Assembly (NCBI RefSeq): GCF_933775445.1 | Contig: NC_065878.1 | Coordinates: 13,899,395 to 13,963,394 of the forward strand | Reading direction: 5' to 3' | Origin: Argentina anserina | Lineage: Eukaryota > Streptophyta > Magnoliopsida > Rosales > Rosaceae | Length of the DNA stretch: 64,000 nt | In this document: piece after piece, positions 12,434 through 23,931 of the stretch | How the letters are laid out: every line of letters starts with the position of its first letter | How positions within the stretch are numbered: position 1 is the stretch's first letter | Position numbers and translations under genes: made by a program | The notes under the pieces: model-generated | Databases searched by the model: none | Told to the model about the DNA's origin: nothing | Seen by the model: only the letters and a program-made list of their open reading frames with translations

Positions 12434-14974
12434 TCAAATGGTGAGAGGGTCCTCGAAGTACTTCACCTCCGCATAAGTATCTTTTGGTGCACCCTCTAGG
12501 TAAGGCTTTACTCGATGACCATTAACCTTAAAGGTAGATCCATCTCTTAAGTTCTTCAATGTGACCGCCCCATGACTAAATACTTCAACAAGCTCAAATG
12601 ACCCAATCCACCTTGATCTTAGCTTGCCGGGAAACAACTTTAATTTGGAGTTGAAAAGAAGTACAAGTTTCCCAATCTCCAAGTGCTTGGTTTTGATCCT
12701 TTGGTCGTGGTATGCCTTAGTTTTCTCTTTATAAATCTTTGCATTCTCATAGGCATCCATCCGAAGCTCCTCTAGCTCACAAAGCTCTAACTTCCGCTCC
12801 TCACCACACTTTTCTATGTCAAAATTGAGGGTCTTCAATGCCCAATAAGCCTTATGCTCCAACTCAACCGGTAAATGACAAGCCTTTCCATAAACAAGGC
12901 GATATGGAGACATTCCGATAGGTGTTTTGAATGCGGTACGGTAAGCCCATAGAGCATCATCAAGCTTCATTGCCCAATCTTTTCTAGTTGTAGACACCAC
13001 CTTTTCAAGGATGCTCTTTATCTCCCGGTTAGATATTTCAACTTGGCCATTTGTTTGGGGGTGGTATGGTGTCGAGACTTTGTGCTTAACCCCATACTTC
13101 TTCAATAAGGCCGCAAATGACTTGTTCATAAAATGGGAGCCTCCATCACTAATTATTGCTCTAGGTGTGCCAAATCTTGTGCAGATGTGCTCTTTAAGGA
13201 ACTTGAGCACGACCTTGTGGTCATTTACCTTGGTGGCCACGGCCTCAACCCATTTGCTTACATAATCAACTCCCACAAGGATATAGAGATAGCCATAGGA
13301 ACTTGGGAAGGGTCCCATAAAGTCTATGCCCCATACATCAAATATCTCCACTTCAAGCATATAGTTCAAAGACATTTGGTCTCTTGAGGAAATATTGCCT
13401 ACCCTTTGACAACGATCACAAGAGCTCACATAAGAATGTGCATCTTTAAATAATGACGGCCACCAAAACCTAGAATTAAGTACTTTTTGGGCCGTTTTCT
13501 TTCCTCCATGGTGACCGCCACAAGCTTGATCGTGGCAAAAAGATAAGACACTTTGTATTTCTTCCTCCGGAATGCATCTCCTCACCAATTGATCCTTGCA
13601 TTGCTTGAATAAGTATGGATCATCCCAAAAGTAGTGTCTTGCTTCTCTAATGAGTCTCCTTCTTGAATGGAAATCAAATGTCTTAGGAAAGCATTTCCCC
13701 CCACTTGCCAAGAAGTTAACCAAATGTGAAAACCATGGTAGCTTCTTCTCAACAATGGAAAACAACCTCTCATCCGGAAATGATTCATCCAAAGGCACCC
13801 CATTATCTTCACTTTGATGAGTAAGTCGAGAGAGATGATCCGCTACCAAGTTAACCTTGCCGGGCTTGTCGACAATTTCAATGTCAAACTCTTGAAGAAG
13901 TAAAATCCACCTCAAAAGTCTTGGCTTGGCATCACTCTTAGACAATAAATATTTGAGTGCGGAATGATCCGTGTGGATAATGACTTTAGACCCCAAGAGA
14001 TAGCTTCGGAACTTTTCTAAGGCAAATACCACCGCCAATAACTCTTTCTCGGTGGTAGTATAGTTTACTTGGGCATCATTCAAGGTCTTGCTTGCATAGT
14101 AGATGGCATGTAAGAGTTTCTCCTTGCGTTGTCCCAACACTGCTCCCAAGGCATAATCACTTGCATCACACATAATTTCAAATGGAAGAGTCCAATCCGG
14201 TGAGCAAATAATAGGAGCATTGGTAAGCAACTCCTTTATCCTCTCAAATGCCTTCAAACATGCTTCATCAAATATAAATTGAGTCTCCTTGGCCAATAGA
14301 TCACAAAGAGGCTTCACTATCTTGGAGAAATCTTTTATAAACCTTCGGTAAAAACCGGCATGCCCAAGAAAGCTTCTTACACCTTTTACATTCACGGGAG
14401 GGGGCAACTTCTCAATGATTTCAACCTTTGTTTTATCTACTTCAATCCCCTTCGATGATATTTTGTGGCCAAGAACAATCCCTTCTTGCACCATGAGCTG
14501 ACATTTCTCCCAATTAAGCACTAGATTCGTCTCTTCACACCTCTTAAGGACAAGGGAGAGATGATCAAGACATTTTTCAAATGAGTTCCCATACACAGAA
14601 AAGTCATCCATGAAGACTTCTACAAACTCAAGCAACTCGGCAAGAATGGCCATGACAAACCGTTGGAAGGTGGCGGGTGCATTACATAATCCGAAAGGCA
14701 TTCTTCGGTAAGCAAAAGTTCCATATGGGCATGTGAAAGTTGTCTTCTCTTGATCTTCGGGGGCAATTGGGACTTGATTATATCCACTATAGCCATTAAG
14801 GAAACAATAGAATGCTTGTCCCGCAAGCCTTTCCAACATTTGATCAATGAAAGGGAGTGGAAAGTGATCCTTCCTTGTTGCAGCATTCAACTTGCGGTAG
14901 TCGACACAAACCCTCCATGTGTTTGCAATTCTTTGTGGAACCATCTCACCCTTGTCATTCTTCACTACCGTCAT
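12434..14974 (-). CDS. Ty3/gypsy pol: reverse transcriptase, RNase H, integrase
   Basis: An open frame of 846 codons without stops. The reverse transcriptase runs over about residues 1-180, with MPFGLCNAP at 92-100 and the catalytic FMDD at 121-124. RNase H spans about 265-385, with Asp270 in CDAS, Glu311 and Asp336. Integrase has the His-His-Cys-Cys zinc site near 481-522 (CDRCQ) and the catalytic triad Asp551, Asp610, Glu646, with the canonical 35-residue spacing. The first ATG is not a true start. The upstream protease frame ends at the same place in overlapping ATGA, and its sense continues here after a one-base loss. The frame is long and clean, so decay is recent. Confidence 0.93.
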   Translation of the reverse strand: MTVVKNDKGEMVPQRIANTWRVCVDYRKLNAATRKDHFPLPFIDQMLERLAGQAFYCFLNGYSGYNQVPIAPEDQEKTTFTCPYGTFAYRRMPFGLCNAPATFQRFVMAILAELLEFVEVFMDDFSVYGNSFEKCLDHLSLVLKRCEETNLVLNWEKCQLMVQEGIVLGHKISSKGIEVDKTKVEIIEKLPPPVNVKGVRSFLGHAGFYRRFIKDFSKIVKPLCDLLAKETQFIFDEACLKAFERIKELLTNAPIICSPDWTLPFEIMCDASDYALGAVLGQRKEKLLHAIYYASKTLNDAQVNYTTTEKELLAVVFALEKFRSYLLGSKVIIHTDHSALKYLLSKSDAKPRLLRWILLLQEFDIEIVDKPGKVNLVADHLSRLTHQSEDNGVPLDESFPDERLFSIVEKKLPWFSHLVNFLASGGKCFPKTFDFHSRRRLIREARHYFWDDPYLFKQCKDQLVRRCIPEEEIQSVLSFCHDQACGGHHGGKKTAQKVLNSRFWWPSLFKDAHSYVSSCDRCQRVGNISSRDQMSLNYMLEVEIFDVWGIDFMGPFPSSYGYLYILVGVDYVSKWVEAVATKVNDHKVVLKFLKEHICTRFGTPRAIISDGGSHFMNKSFAALLKKYGVKHKVSTPYHPQTNGQVEISNREIKSILEKVVSTTRKDWAMKLDDALWAYRTAFKTPIGMSPYRLVYGKACHLPVELEHKAYWALKTLNFDIEKCGEERKLELCELEELRMDAYENAKIYKEKTKAYHDQRIKTKHLEIGKLVLLFNSKLKLFPGKLRSRWIGSFELVEVFSHGAVTLKNLRDGSTFKVNGHRVKPYLEGAPKDTYAEVKYFEDPLTI

Positions 14975-16206
14975 CCTCCTTTCTTAGGCACCACTTGTAT
15001 TGGAGACACCCATTTGGAAACGGAGATAGAATAGATGATTCCATTATCAAGGAGCTTAATAATCTCATTCTTCACCACCTCTAACATGTTGGGGTTCAAT
15101 CTTCTTTGAGCTTCCCTTCTTGGTTTTGCTTCATCCTCCATGTAAATATGGTGCATGCAAAGAGTGGGACTCAACCCCTTTATGTCACTAATCTTCCATC
15201 CAAAAGCACCCTTATGCCTCCGAAGAACATCAAGAAGTAAAGTCTCTTGTTCATGTGACAAGCTTGAAGAGATAATGAGGGGCAAGGTGCGGGAATCATC
15301 AATATAAACATACTTCAAATGTGCGGGAATAGGCTTCAATTCAATAGGGGCCGAACTCAAAACCGAAGGATTAACATTCATTGAGAGATAATTGATAGTG
15401 GCATGCACCTCACAAGTCTCATCTCTTGAATAGTAACCATCCTCTTTTGTGGGCAAAGGCAAAGCAAGATAAGTGTCAAGGTGATCCCCGGCTTCCAAAG
15501 TTTCATCCTCACAAAAATCCAACCCAAAGTGTGCTAGTGCCGACTCAAATGCATCATTTGTTGAAGTTTCATGAAAAGTGTGCTCCACCAAGTCATCAAT
15601 CTTGTCTTCCACTTCAATAGAGTAAACTTTTTGCAACCTCATGGGCTTCTTTAATTCATCAAAGATCTTGAACCCAATTGTGGTGTCATACACGGTCATG
15701 GTGAGCAAACCCAATTTCACATCAATCTTTGTCCCCGCTGTGGCCATAAAAGCTCTACCAAAGATAATAGGGAGATCATCTTGGTAAACATCCTCCATGT
15801 CAAGAATAACGAAATCGGCCGGTATGACCAACTCGTCAACTTGCACTAACACATCTTCCACAACTCCTCTTGGATACCTCACACTTCTATCGGCTAGTTG
15901 GAGAGAAATTTGTATAGGCTTGATGTCGCTCAACCCAAGATCTTTGTAGACACCATATGTCATCAAATTTATGCTAACCCCCAAATCCATGAGTGCCTTC
16001 TCAAATGGTCTCTCACCAATCTTGCAAGGAATAGTAAAAGAACCCGGATCTTTGAGCTTGGGCGGTAACCTCCTTTGAAGCACGGCACTAATTCTCTCAT
16101 TCAAACACACATTGTCATCATTCTTCAATGTACTCTTATACCGCTTGTGAGCAATGTTTTTAAAAACTCGCCTCAAGGCTCGCCTGAGGCTTAAAAAGCT
16201 CAACAC
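14971..16206 (-). pseudogene. Ty3/gypsy aspartic protease and pol N-terminal part
   Basis: This frame holds a retropepsin-like domain with ALMDLGVSINLM, where DLG stands at the DTG/DSG active-site position, as usual in Athila-type elements. QLADRSVRYPRGVVEDVLVQVD and PIIFGRAFMATAG follow. Further down come the spacer and the entry to reverse transcriptase ([11 protein letters not shown]), where a TGA ends the frame because one base is missing relative to the next frame. The frame's first residues (16152-16206) come from the inserted hAT element and are not part of the original protein. Before that insertion it was continuous with gag. Confidence 0.85.
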
Positions 16207-17317
16207 TTAGTCGAAAACGCCTCGCCTTTCTAAAAAAGGTGTACAGGCGCAAAAAGCGTTCCACTAAGGCACAAAAAACGCAAAAAACGCGCACCAATGC
16301 GCAAAAAACAGGAGAGGAGCCGCATCACAGAACCCAAAGAGATCAAAACTTCATCAATTCAATAAACTAAGAACACAAACACGTAGATCACGAAGTGGAG
16401 ATGAGAATCTTTACCATGAACAACCCAATCGGTGGTCAGAGACGTCGGAAAACGCTGCAAATTCGCCGGAAGAAAATCCAGAATAGTCGGTGCTTCCCCT
16501 CTTCGATTCTCCCTTCTCCGGCGGCGGTAGGTCGAGGCATGACATGGGGAGGACGACAGAGAGGACGAGGTCACAACGGACTGGTGCGCTGGCCGGAGAC
16601 GGCCTGACGGCGGCGGAATCATGTCGGGAAGTCGCGCGGTCGTTGGGTTGCAGAGGAATAAGGTCGGGACTCGGGAGCTCAATCTGTTTTTGGGATAAAA
16701 TGAAGCTTCTTGTTTTTCTTTCCAATATTAATCATAGCCAATTTACTGATCCAATGGCTAGGATTTAATTGATCAATTTCTACGGCTAAGATCGCACCGT
16801 AACTAATTCCCATTTTCCAAATACATTCCTTATATTTCCAAACTTTATTATATTAACTCTGGAACCTAGAAAATTCTCTGAAATTTTCTACGTTCTCGTC
16901 GTAACGTATACTTTAATATCATGCTCTTCGATCAACAGATTCACTTAATCGAAACTCACAAATAATATTTTCGAGCATTTACTGAATTAATCACCGAGAT
17001 TATAAAATAATCACCATACGATCTCAACTTAGCTCGTCAATAATTTCGGGGCTTACAGTAGATCAAGTTATGCTGGTAAACTTTTTGAATTGTATGGTTC
17101 TAGACTTTTGCTACTTTACTTAATATATGTATGCATGACAATTGTTGTGTTTTATAAGCTATTCTTCAAGTAATATGTATAAGAATAATAGTTACACTTA
17201 AATAAGTTTATTTATTATTTTTATGTTGCAAGGCTTACGCATTTTACGCTTTACGCCTTAAGACTCTATACTCTCGGAAAAACGCCTTGAGGTACGCCTT
17301 AGCGTTTTAAAACACTG
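16152..17317. mobile_element. hAT-type element (1166 bp) inserted in the gag-pol frame
   Basis: Ends CAATGTTTTTAAAAACTCG and ...GTTTTAAAACACTG form an imperfect terminal inverted repeat. The 8-bp target CTTGTGAG is repeated at 16144-16151 and 17318-17325. GCCTCAAGGC/GCCTGAGGC-type palindromic boxes lie just inside both ends, as expected for hAT transposase binding. There is no transposase. The interior has a GC-rich stretch (16490-16680) and an AT-rich tail ending TTTCGGGGCTTACA near 17057, which resembles the 3' half of an LTR. That suggests captured repeat DNA. Confidence 0.9.
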
Positions 17318-19393
17318 CTTGTGAGTGCACAAGTCCTTGAGAAATTTAGCATAAGTAGGAATGGTCTTGATTGCATCAAGAAGAGGAATATTGACCTCTA
17401 CCTTCTTGAACACATCAAAACACTCCATGGACTTCTTCTCTTTCTTACTTAAAGCCTTCTCTTGGTATACCGCTTGTGGAAAGGGAAGTGGCGCTTCTTC
17501 TTGCATTTCTTCCACACTAGACTTAGATCCACTTGCTCCCATATTGTCATTCTTGGTGTTAGGCTTGCCTTGGCTCTTCAAATACTCCTCACTATACCCC
17601 AAGATCACTCCATCATGTCCCAAAGTATCCTCCATGCCTTTGTTCTTCTTTTGAAATCCGGGAGGCACTCTTGACACTTTAGGATTCAACAAAGGTTCCG
17701 TTGGTGCATCCACCTCCTTATCATCATCATTAGGAGCAACCTTATTGTCATATACCTTCCCCCTTCTCAAAGTTCTTATGGCCTTGGCTTGGTTGATTCG
17801 TGGATTCTTCTCGGTCATGGAAGGCAATTCTCCTTGCTTCCTTTCTCTCATCTCATTAGCCAATTGCCCCATTTGCGCTTCAAGCTTATGCAATCCTTGA
17901 GTAGTGGAGGCCACATCATTTCGAACACTTTGAATAAGCTCATTTTGATTTGCCAAAACCTTGGCAAGCATCTCTTCAAGGCTTGATTTAGGAGCATCCA
18001 CTTGAGGAGGATGTGGCACTTGAGTATTAGGAGCTTGAAAAGGAGGTCTTGCTTGATAAGGTGGCTTAGGATAAGTATTGCCACCATAACCTCCATTAGT
18101 CGCACCTTTGTTTCCTTGAAAGCTTTGGCTCCCACTAGCACCTCCATAGTTGCCACTCCCTTGATTGTTGCAATTCATACCTTGGTTCCCACCCCATGAG
18201 AAATTAGGGTGGTTTCTCCATCCGGGATTGTAAGTGTTGGAATAAGGGTCATTCTTCAGTCTTGAATATGCCATTTGCTTACATTCTTCAATGATCTCGG
18301 GAAAAAAATCTCCATGAGGGCAAGATAGAGTGTCATGATTCACTCCTTCACAAATTAAACACACTTGTGGCCCTTGAACCTCATTAACCTTCTCACGGCC
18401 TCCTTGCTTTTCTTGCTTCAAAAGCATATCAAACTTCTTATTAAGACTTTCTTCTAACCTCTTAAACTCTTGATGCACATCCAAGCTTGATGCCTTGACT
18501 TCATATATGCCACCGGTTTTCGGTTGAGTTGCTTCCCTTAGAGATAAATGTGAAGAAGAAGGCTTGCGAACTTGCGGGTTATTATCCCACAATTGAGACC
18601 GCTCCGCAAGCTTCTCTAATACTCGATGGGCTTCATCCGCCACTAAGTCCATGAAATCACCATTGCTTGCATTATCAACCTTCTTTCGAGTCTCCGATGT
18701 CAAGCTTTGATAAAATAGGCTCATAAGCATATCTTGAGATTGGCCATGATTAGGGCAACCAAGCTCAAGATCCTTGAATCTCTCCCACGTCTCATGAAAG
18801 AGCTCATCTTGCTCCTCCTTAAAGGTCATCAACTCGGTTCTTCTTGCATTAGCCTTTTGAGGAGGGAAGTACTTCATAATAAACTTCTTTTGCATATCTT
18901 CCCATGAACCAATACTATTGGATGGGAGCTTGTTCAACCACATCTTCGCCTTTTCTTTCAAGGAGCAAGGAAACAACCGGAGCTTGAGCGCTTCTTCCGT
19001 CATGCCATTGAGTTTGATATTTGCGCATGCATCCTCAAACTCACTTAAGTGGTGATAAGGATCATTGTTCGGTAACCCATAGAATGTTGGCAAGGTTTGA
19101 AGAAAACTAGGCTTGATCTCAAAAGATGATGCACATGGAGGAAGAACTATGCATCTTGAGTGTGTAGAAATTGTAGGCAAGGCACAATCTCGGATAGGTC
19201 TTTGCTCTCTCAACTCATCCCTTGGTTCACCATCCGCCATGACTATCTTGTATATTCTTGGACCAAGATTAGGATTCAATTTCCGTGCCTCTTTGTCAAG
19301 ATTGAACAACCTCTCAAAGGTGGCTAGGTCATTAACCACTAGTTCCGGACTTTCCACATTCTCACTTGAATCACTTGAATCTTCCCCAAACAA
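17258..19393 (-). pseudogene. Ty3/gypsy gag polyprotein
   Basis: The capsid-like region contains HHLSEFEDACANIKLNG, LRLFPCSLKEKAKMWLN, WEDMQKKFIMKYFPP and TFKEEQDELFHETWERFKDL, the standard retrotransposon gag signature. A zinc knuckle follows (CLIC...H...C, spacing C-2-C-4-H-4-C), then a Gly/Asn-rich stretch and a Lys-rich tail. The natural start is probably the ATG at 19504-19502 in the same frame. From it, codon 27 is a TGA (19426-19424), so the visible frame begins downstream. The last residues (17258-17317) are read-through into the hAT element; true gag sequence stops at 17326. Confidence 0.88.
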
Positions 19394-19504
19394 ACTAGTA
19401 GATGCAGAAGCCTTGAACTTTTGTCAAATCCCAATGGGAGTCTCTTGATCGGTGGGCTCTAGAATCGTTTGTAAACCTTTTTCACTCTTAGGAGATAAGG
19501 ACAT

Positions 19505-20495
19505 GAACACCTAAGGAACAAATTAAAGATCAAGTAAGTAAATAGCAATCAAACAACATGCAAAATATATACAAGAAATTAAAATTGCAACAATAATTAT
19601 TTAGATTTTTTTTTTAAAGAATTTACCATGGTACTTGTAAAAAATTTCTAGAAAATTAGAAACCAATCAAAACTTGTAGTGAGAAAAACAAAAAGGATAA
19701 GGATTTTCCAAGTTGGCGTAATTCCAACTCAAGTGTAACGAAATTGGCGTAATTCCAATCCAAGTTTGGCGTAGGTCCAAACAAAGTGCGTTTTGGCGTA
19801 GTTCCAAAATAGTTTGGCGTAGTTCCAAACAATGCACTAATTAGCTTAACATTCTTCTTTTCGGTAACTCTTTTCGAATTATGACCAGGTAAGCGTAGGC
19901 GCGGCTTTGGTAGGTGAGACCACTTAGTACACGGCACAACGTCCGGGATAAAATCCCTATCCACTTACCTAGACATCATAATCCTACTAAGGTGCGCCTA
20001 TTTGGAAGAGCGATAAACAAATACGTTACAAAAAAAAAATCCAAATCCGATTCACTTAGTAAAATAGAAGAGGAATTCCATCATTGGGTGTTGTTTACCA
20101 CTCAACTTTTCGATGAAGAGTGATTAAACTCGACGGTACAAGGATAAAGCCCCTAATCCAATTTACTTTGAAATTTACAAGTTCCAATCAACCTCTAATT
20201 CTAAAGAAAGTGAGTACCTTATATTTAAATTTACAAATTTTAACCAACTAGAATGTGAGCTTGCACAAGTAATAAGTAAATAATAATTAGGCAAGATTAC
20301 TTTTCCATTTTAAACATGCATGCAATTTATTTTCTTCTTACCACAACTACCATTCCACTTATCAAAAGTACTTGTGCCAACTTCAAAAGTAAGGTAGATA
20401 TTTACAAAAATTAAACATAAAAAAAAAGTAAACTAGAAAAAAAAATGGGTTCTCTAGTCCCTTAGAAACCTAATAGGAATTAAGTTTTACCTCAA
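19505..20495 (-). other. 5' leader of the Athila-like element
   Basis: About 1 kb of untranslated leader lies between the primer site and the gag start. It has no coding sequence. Its most notable part is the set of five TTGGCGTARTTCCAA units listed separately. Confidence 0.75.
19713..19828 (-). repeat. Five dispersed 15-bp quasi-palindromes in the leader
   Basis: Units at 19713-19727, 19744-19758, 19766-19780, 19793-19807 and 19814-19828 follow TTGGCGTARTTCCAA, with one (19766) reading GGT for RTT. Each has TTGG/CCAA arms that could form a small stem in the RNA. Spacers differ in length and sequence, so the motif is conserved more than its surroundings. Confidence 0.85.
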
Positions 20496-20513
20496 TCCCC
20501 GGTAACGGCGCCA
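20496..20513 (-). other. Primer binding site, tRNA-Asp type
   Basis: On the minus strand, six bases after the 5' LTR, the sequence is TGGCGCCGTTACCGGGGA. This fits the 3' end of plant tRNA-Asp, as used by Athila-type elements (from memory; one position may differ). Confidence 0.8.
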
Positions 20514-20519
20514 AAAACT

Positions 20520-22488
20520 TGTTGGTTGAATCACTTAAGTATTATTATGTGTATTTATGGGTGAAACTACCTACTCCCAAGTATAGGAGGTCAAGTTTTA
20601 GTAAGGGAAAGTGTAGAGTATCGTACCCAAGGGATTGGGGGAAACTCAACTCTAACTAGATTTTCGCAAGAAAAACTAGAAAAACATGCATTCTAACTTT
20701 TTACAAGTTCACAACCTTAGCCTTTTGGAAGCTAAGAATCATGGAGATGGTATTAACAAGTGGTAGTGAATCGACTTGGTTGATTTTAGAATTAAGCTAA
20801 GTAAACTAATTCTTGCACTAAAACAACAAAGAAAGGTAAATGTAGAGATAGAATCAAAAGAGGAGTAGAGACTTAGGCATTGCACCTAGCCTTACTCATG
20901 CACAAATGTAACTCAAGATTAATGCATAACATGTTTGACAAACTTCCCCCTAGTGCTTTGGTGAAGCTACCAAGAAACCAACTAATCATGCAATTTAACA
21001 AAGTCTTTTGGAGCCAAATTAAATCACAAAACCTTAGTCCCAATTATATTACCTTATAATACAAGTGGGCTATGTACCACAAGCATAACACCCCCTTAGA
21101 GTAATTACACTCATGGCACAAGCATTAAGTTCATGGTAAGAAATTCAAGCAACTTAATATTTCCCATAAGAAACACTAAGCCATCACCTAAAGGCTACCC
21201 ATGCTCACGGATTCAAGAAGTTGTCAAGTTCAAGTTCTGATTCATTAATTATCTAAACATGTTTCTAGGTGACAAAACTAGTAACACATTTAGTAAACAT
21301 TTTAAGTGTAGAAGCCCATAGATTCAACATGCATCAACATCAATTAAAAGTAAAATGAATTCATTAGCACATGAGTTTGGCTAGGGCTAGCCTAGCCTCA
21401 AATCCAACTACTCACAACCCATTAAATACAACAACCCTTGAAAATTAAATACATCAAAAGAGAAGTAGAGTAAAGAGAGAAGAGATTACCAAGGGTTTGG
21501 TATAAATGATACCAAACCGTACCTCTAAAGGTTTACTACCCACAAAGATGTAATAAGAAAGAAAATGATTCTAAGTATGGTATTAATGGGTTCTAACAAA
21601 AGAAGAACTCCATGAACACCATACTTTATCCACACAATCTAGAAACAAAGAACAAGGGTTGAGAAAGAGTATGAGTAGAGGATAAGAGAGTGAAGTGACC
21701 CAAATCTATGAAACAAGTTTGTGATTGATCAAGAGTGTAAATGATCTTTAGTTTTTGGTGAAAACTCAAGACACTTTACACTTTTTTTTGCACAACTTGA
21801 TATCTATGACTTATGCTTAAGAAAACTATGTTAAAACTATGGAAAATATGAAGTTTTGATGGAGTTTTAGTGTGGTGAAGGAGAATGCACGAATTTGTGA
21901 AGAATGAGGGTATTTAAAGGCCTTAAGGTCACAAATGAATGGTGGAGATGTAAGGGGATGAATGGTTAGATATGGTAGACAAATGTAGAAGCACAAATTG
22001 TGGATCTTGTTCTTTAAATGGTCCCATTCATTTGTCTTCTTCTATTGTAAATTTAAATCCACAATTCATGAAGCACAAATTGAGGATCTTGTTCTTGAAA
22101 TTGTCTCCTTCATTTGTCTTCTTCTATTTTGAATTTAAATTGTAAATTAAAATTTACAATTCATAATTCACCAATATGCTTCATTGACTTATTGACTTTA
22201 ATCATCACCATTTCCGGCAACCACCTTCTCATCGCCGGAGTTTAACCGGCATTTTCCGGCGTTGACTTTTCTTTTCTTATGAAATCTCCACATTTGCTCT
22301 TTTTGGCTTGAAACTTTCACCCGAATCCATAATGTGCGCTAAATCCACTCTTCTTGACGTGTTTCCGATCATTTGCACATTTTCCTAGCATGAGTAGGAA
22401 ACGTAAAAAGAAATAAATAAATATACAAAAATATAAAGCAAAAGAATAAGAATAAGGCAAACATTACTAGGTTAATATTAACCTAACA
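20520..22488 (-). repeat. 5' LTR of the Athila-like element
   Basis: It is 1969 bp, TG...CA, with about 32 single-base differences from the other LTR by eye. In element orientation it precedes the primer site and gag, so it carries the element promoter. Confidence 0.95.
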
Positions 22489-22651
22489 ATTAATGTGCGC
22501 TAAATCCACTCTTCTTGACGTGTTTCCGATCATTTGCACATTTTCCTAGCATGAGTAGGAAACGTAAAAAGAAATAAATAAATATACAAAAATATAAAGC
22601 AAAAGAATAAGAATAAGGCAAACATTACTAGGTTAATATTAACCTAACAAT
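22330..22651 (+). repeat. Exact 161-bp tandem duplication at the outer LTR end
   Basis: Unit 1 (22330-22490) and unit 2 (22491-22651) look identical. Each starts TAATGTGCGC and ends AACCTAACAAT, so each includes the last 159 bases of the LTR plus the first two bases of the ATTAG target copy. The duplication therefore postdates integration. The junction shares only TA, suggesting microhomology-driven duplication. Confidence 0.93.
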
Positions 22652-22654
22652 TAG

Positions 22655-23029
22655 GCATGCAGCCACGCACACCATGATTCATGCATTTGGGTTAAACTAA
22701 AGAGATGGACCAGTAGCATTTAAAATTTGCTGATCAAGTTTCTTACTATAAATTATAGAACAAAATGGAAAAATAATAATAATAATGTTACATTGTAATA
22801 ATTTTCCATGTCAGATTCTACAGCATATTCTCTTTAATCTCTTCTCTGCTGCTGCTTTGCTTAGATCTGAAATAATACACACCCTTTTACCAGTCTACCT
22901 CAACTCTCAAGTTACCCATCTCAAAAAAGAAGAGGGAAGCTTCATTCTCCTTCAAACAACACGTGTCCATCAATCACTGGCTCGCTTCGTTCACTCAGTT
23001 CAATTGGGTTACTGCATGATCCTCCTCCA
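22655..23029 (+). promoter_or_regulatory. Upstream region of the phosphomannomutase gene
   Basis: This short stretch between the retrotransposon and the TATA box contains an (AAT)n run near 22772-22786, pyrimidine tracts, and a G-box. No gene is seen. Confidence 0.55.
22958..22967 (+). promoter_or_regulatory. G-box / ABRE-like ACACGTGTCC
   Basis: A CACGTG core with ABRE-like flanks lies about 70 bases upstream of the TATA box. In plants this element binds bZIP or bHLH factors, linked to ABA or light control. Function here is inferred. Confidence 0.5.
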
Positions 23030-23036
23030 TATATAA
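23030..23036 (+). promoter_or_regulatory. TATA box of the phosphomannomutase gene
   Basis: TATATAA is followed about 35 bases later by a likely transcription start. A 5' UTR exon ends at about 23119 (ACAAG, then GTGATC), and the intron runs to about 24096 (GTGCAG) just before the start codon. Confidence 0.55.
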
Positions 23037-23372
23037 CACAACTAGTTCTGGGCACAGGGCACTGCAAAAAGATCTCTGCTTCACACTCCTCCTCTCTTTC
23101 GGCATTGACCCCATTACAAGGTGATCCCTAAATCCTTAATATCTCGAATCTCGTCCACTCTGAATCATAAAGTTTCAATCTTTTCTGTGTTTATCTTGTT
23201 GTGTTTGACATAAAGTTGGGTTCTTTGGTTTCAATACTTGATGGGTTTAAGTGTAATGCAGTGTCAAAACATTGTAATCTTAAGAGTGAAAACTTATTGG
23301 GTTTGGGTTTGTAATGCTTAAATTATTGGTTTTCATCATCTGGGTGATTGCTCATTTCATGTTTGCTGATAT

Positions 23373-23931
23373 TAGGGGTGGGCATAAAAAACGGAAATTC
23401 CGATCCCGTCTCGATCCCGTCCCGAAATTCATAGGGACGGGACGGAGGTATAAAAATGGTCGTCCCGTCCCGATCCCGTCCCGCTTCATAATAGTGGGAC
23501 GGGACGTGAGACGAATAATTTTTATTTTCTATCCCACTTCGTACCCGTCCCACCTTTAATGAAAACTTAAAAATTCTTATATATTTGTATCAAAATGAAA
23601 CTAATTTATGTTCTTAATAACTCCAAAATTATATTAATTCAAATAATAATGGTAAATTATAATATTTTGAACATAATATGCATTTTTTTTGTTAAAATTT
23701 CATTATTGAATGTTATTTTGTTATGAAAAAAAATAAAAATATAGGTTTTTATTTAATTTAATAGGAATGTGGGATTTGTCCCGTCACGTCCCGATCTCGT
23801 CCCGTCCAAACCGGGATTAATCCCGAGTGAGATGCATCCTTAAAAACCCTCGTCTCGTCCCGATTCAAAAGAGTGGGACGGGACGTGGGATGAGCCCCGT
23901 CCCGTCCCATCCCGTCCCGTGCCCACCCCTA
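23373..23931. mobile_element. hAT-type MITE (559 bp) in the 5' UTR intron
   Basis: Terminal inverted repeats TAGGGGTGGGCA / TGCCCACCCCTA and the 8-bp target GCTGATAT on both sides (23365-23372 and 23932-23939) identify a hAT MITE. Both ends are packed with CCCGTCCCGATCCCGTCCCG-type subterminal repeats. The centre is AT-rich with no transposase. Confidence 0.93.

Larger units (their letters stand above)
8570..22649 (-). mobile_element. Athila-like Ty3/gypsy LTR retrotransposon
   Basis: Two 1969-bp LTRs in the same orientation (8570-10538 and 20520-22488), both TGTTGG...AACCTAACA, bound the element. Coding runs on the minus strand, so the right LTR is the 5' one. The target duplication ATTAG is at 8565-8569 and at 22650-22654, beyond an extra 161 bp on the right. 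By eye I count about 32 differences between the LTRs (about 1.6%), so the insertion is fairly young. The order gag, protease, RT, RNase H, integrase, the DLG protease site and the FMDDFSVYG reverse-transcriptase box fit the Athila/Tat branch. No env-like frame is seen. The element is not autonomous now: it has an early stop in gag, a hAT insertion and a one-base frameshift in pol. Confidence 0.93.

Noticed and set aside
16359..16768. Overlapping short frames on both strands in the hAT element
   Set aside because: No domain, mutually overlapping, in GC-rich sequence that is probably captured non-coding LTR.
23314..23559. Frames across the CCCGTCCC array
   Set aside because: They are produced by the subterminal repeats of the MITE.
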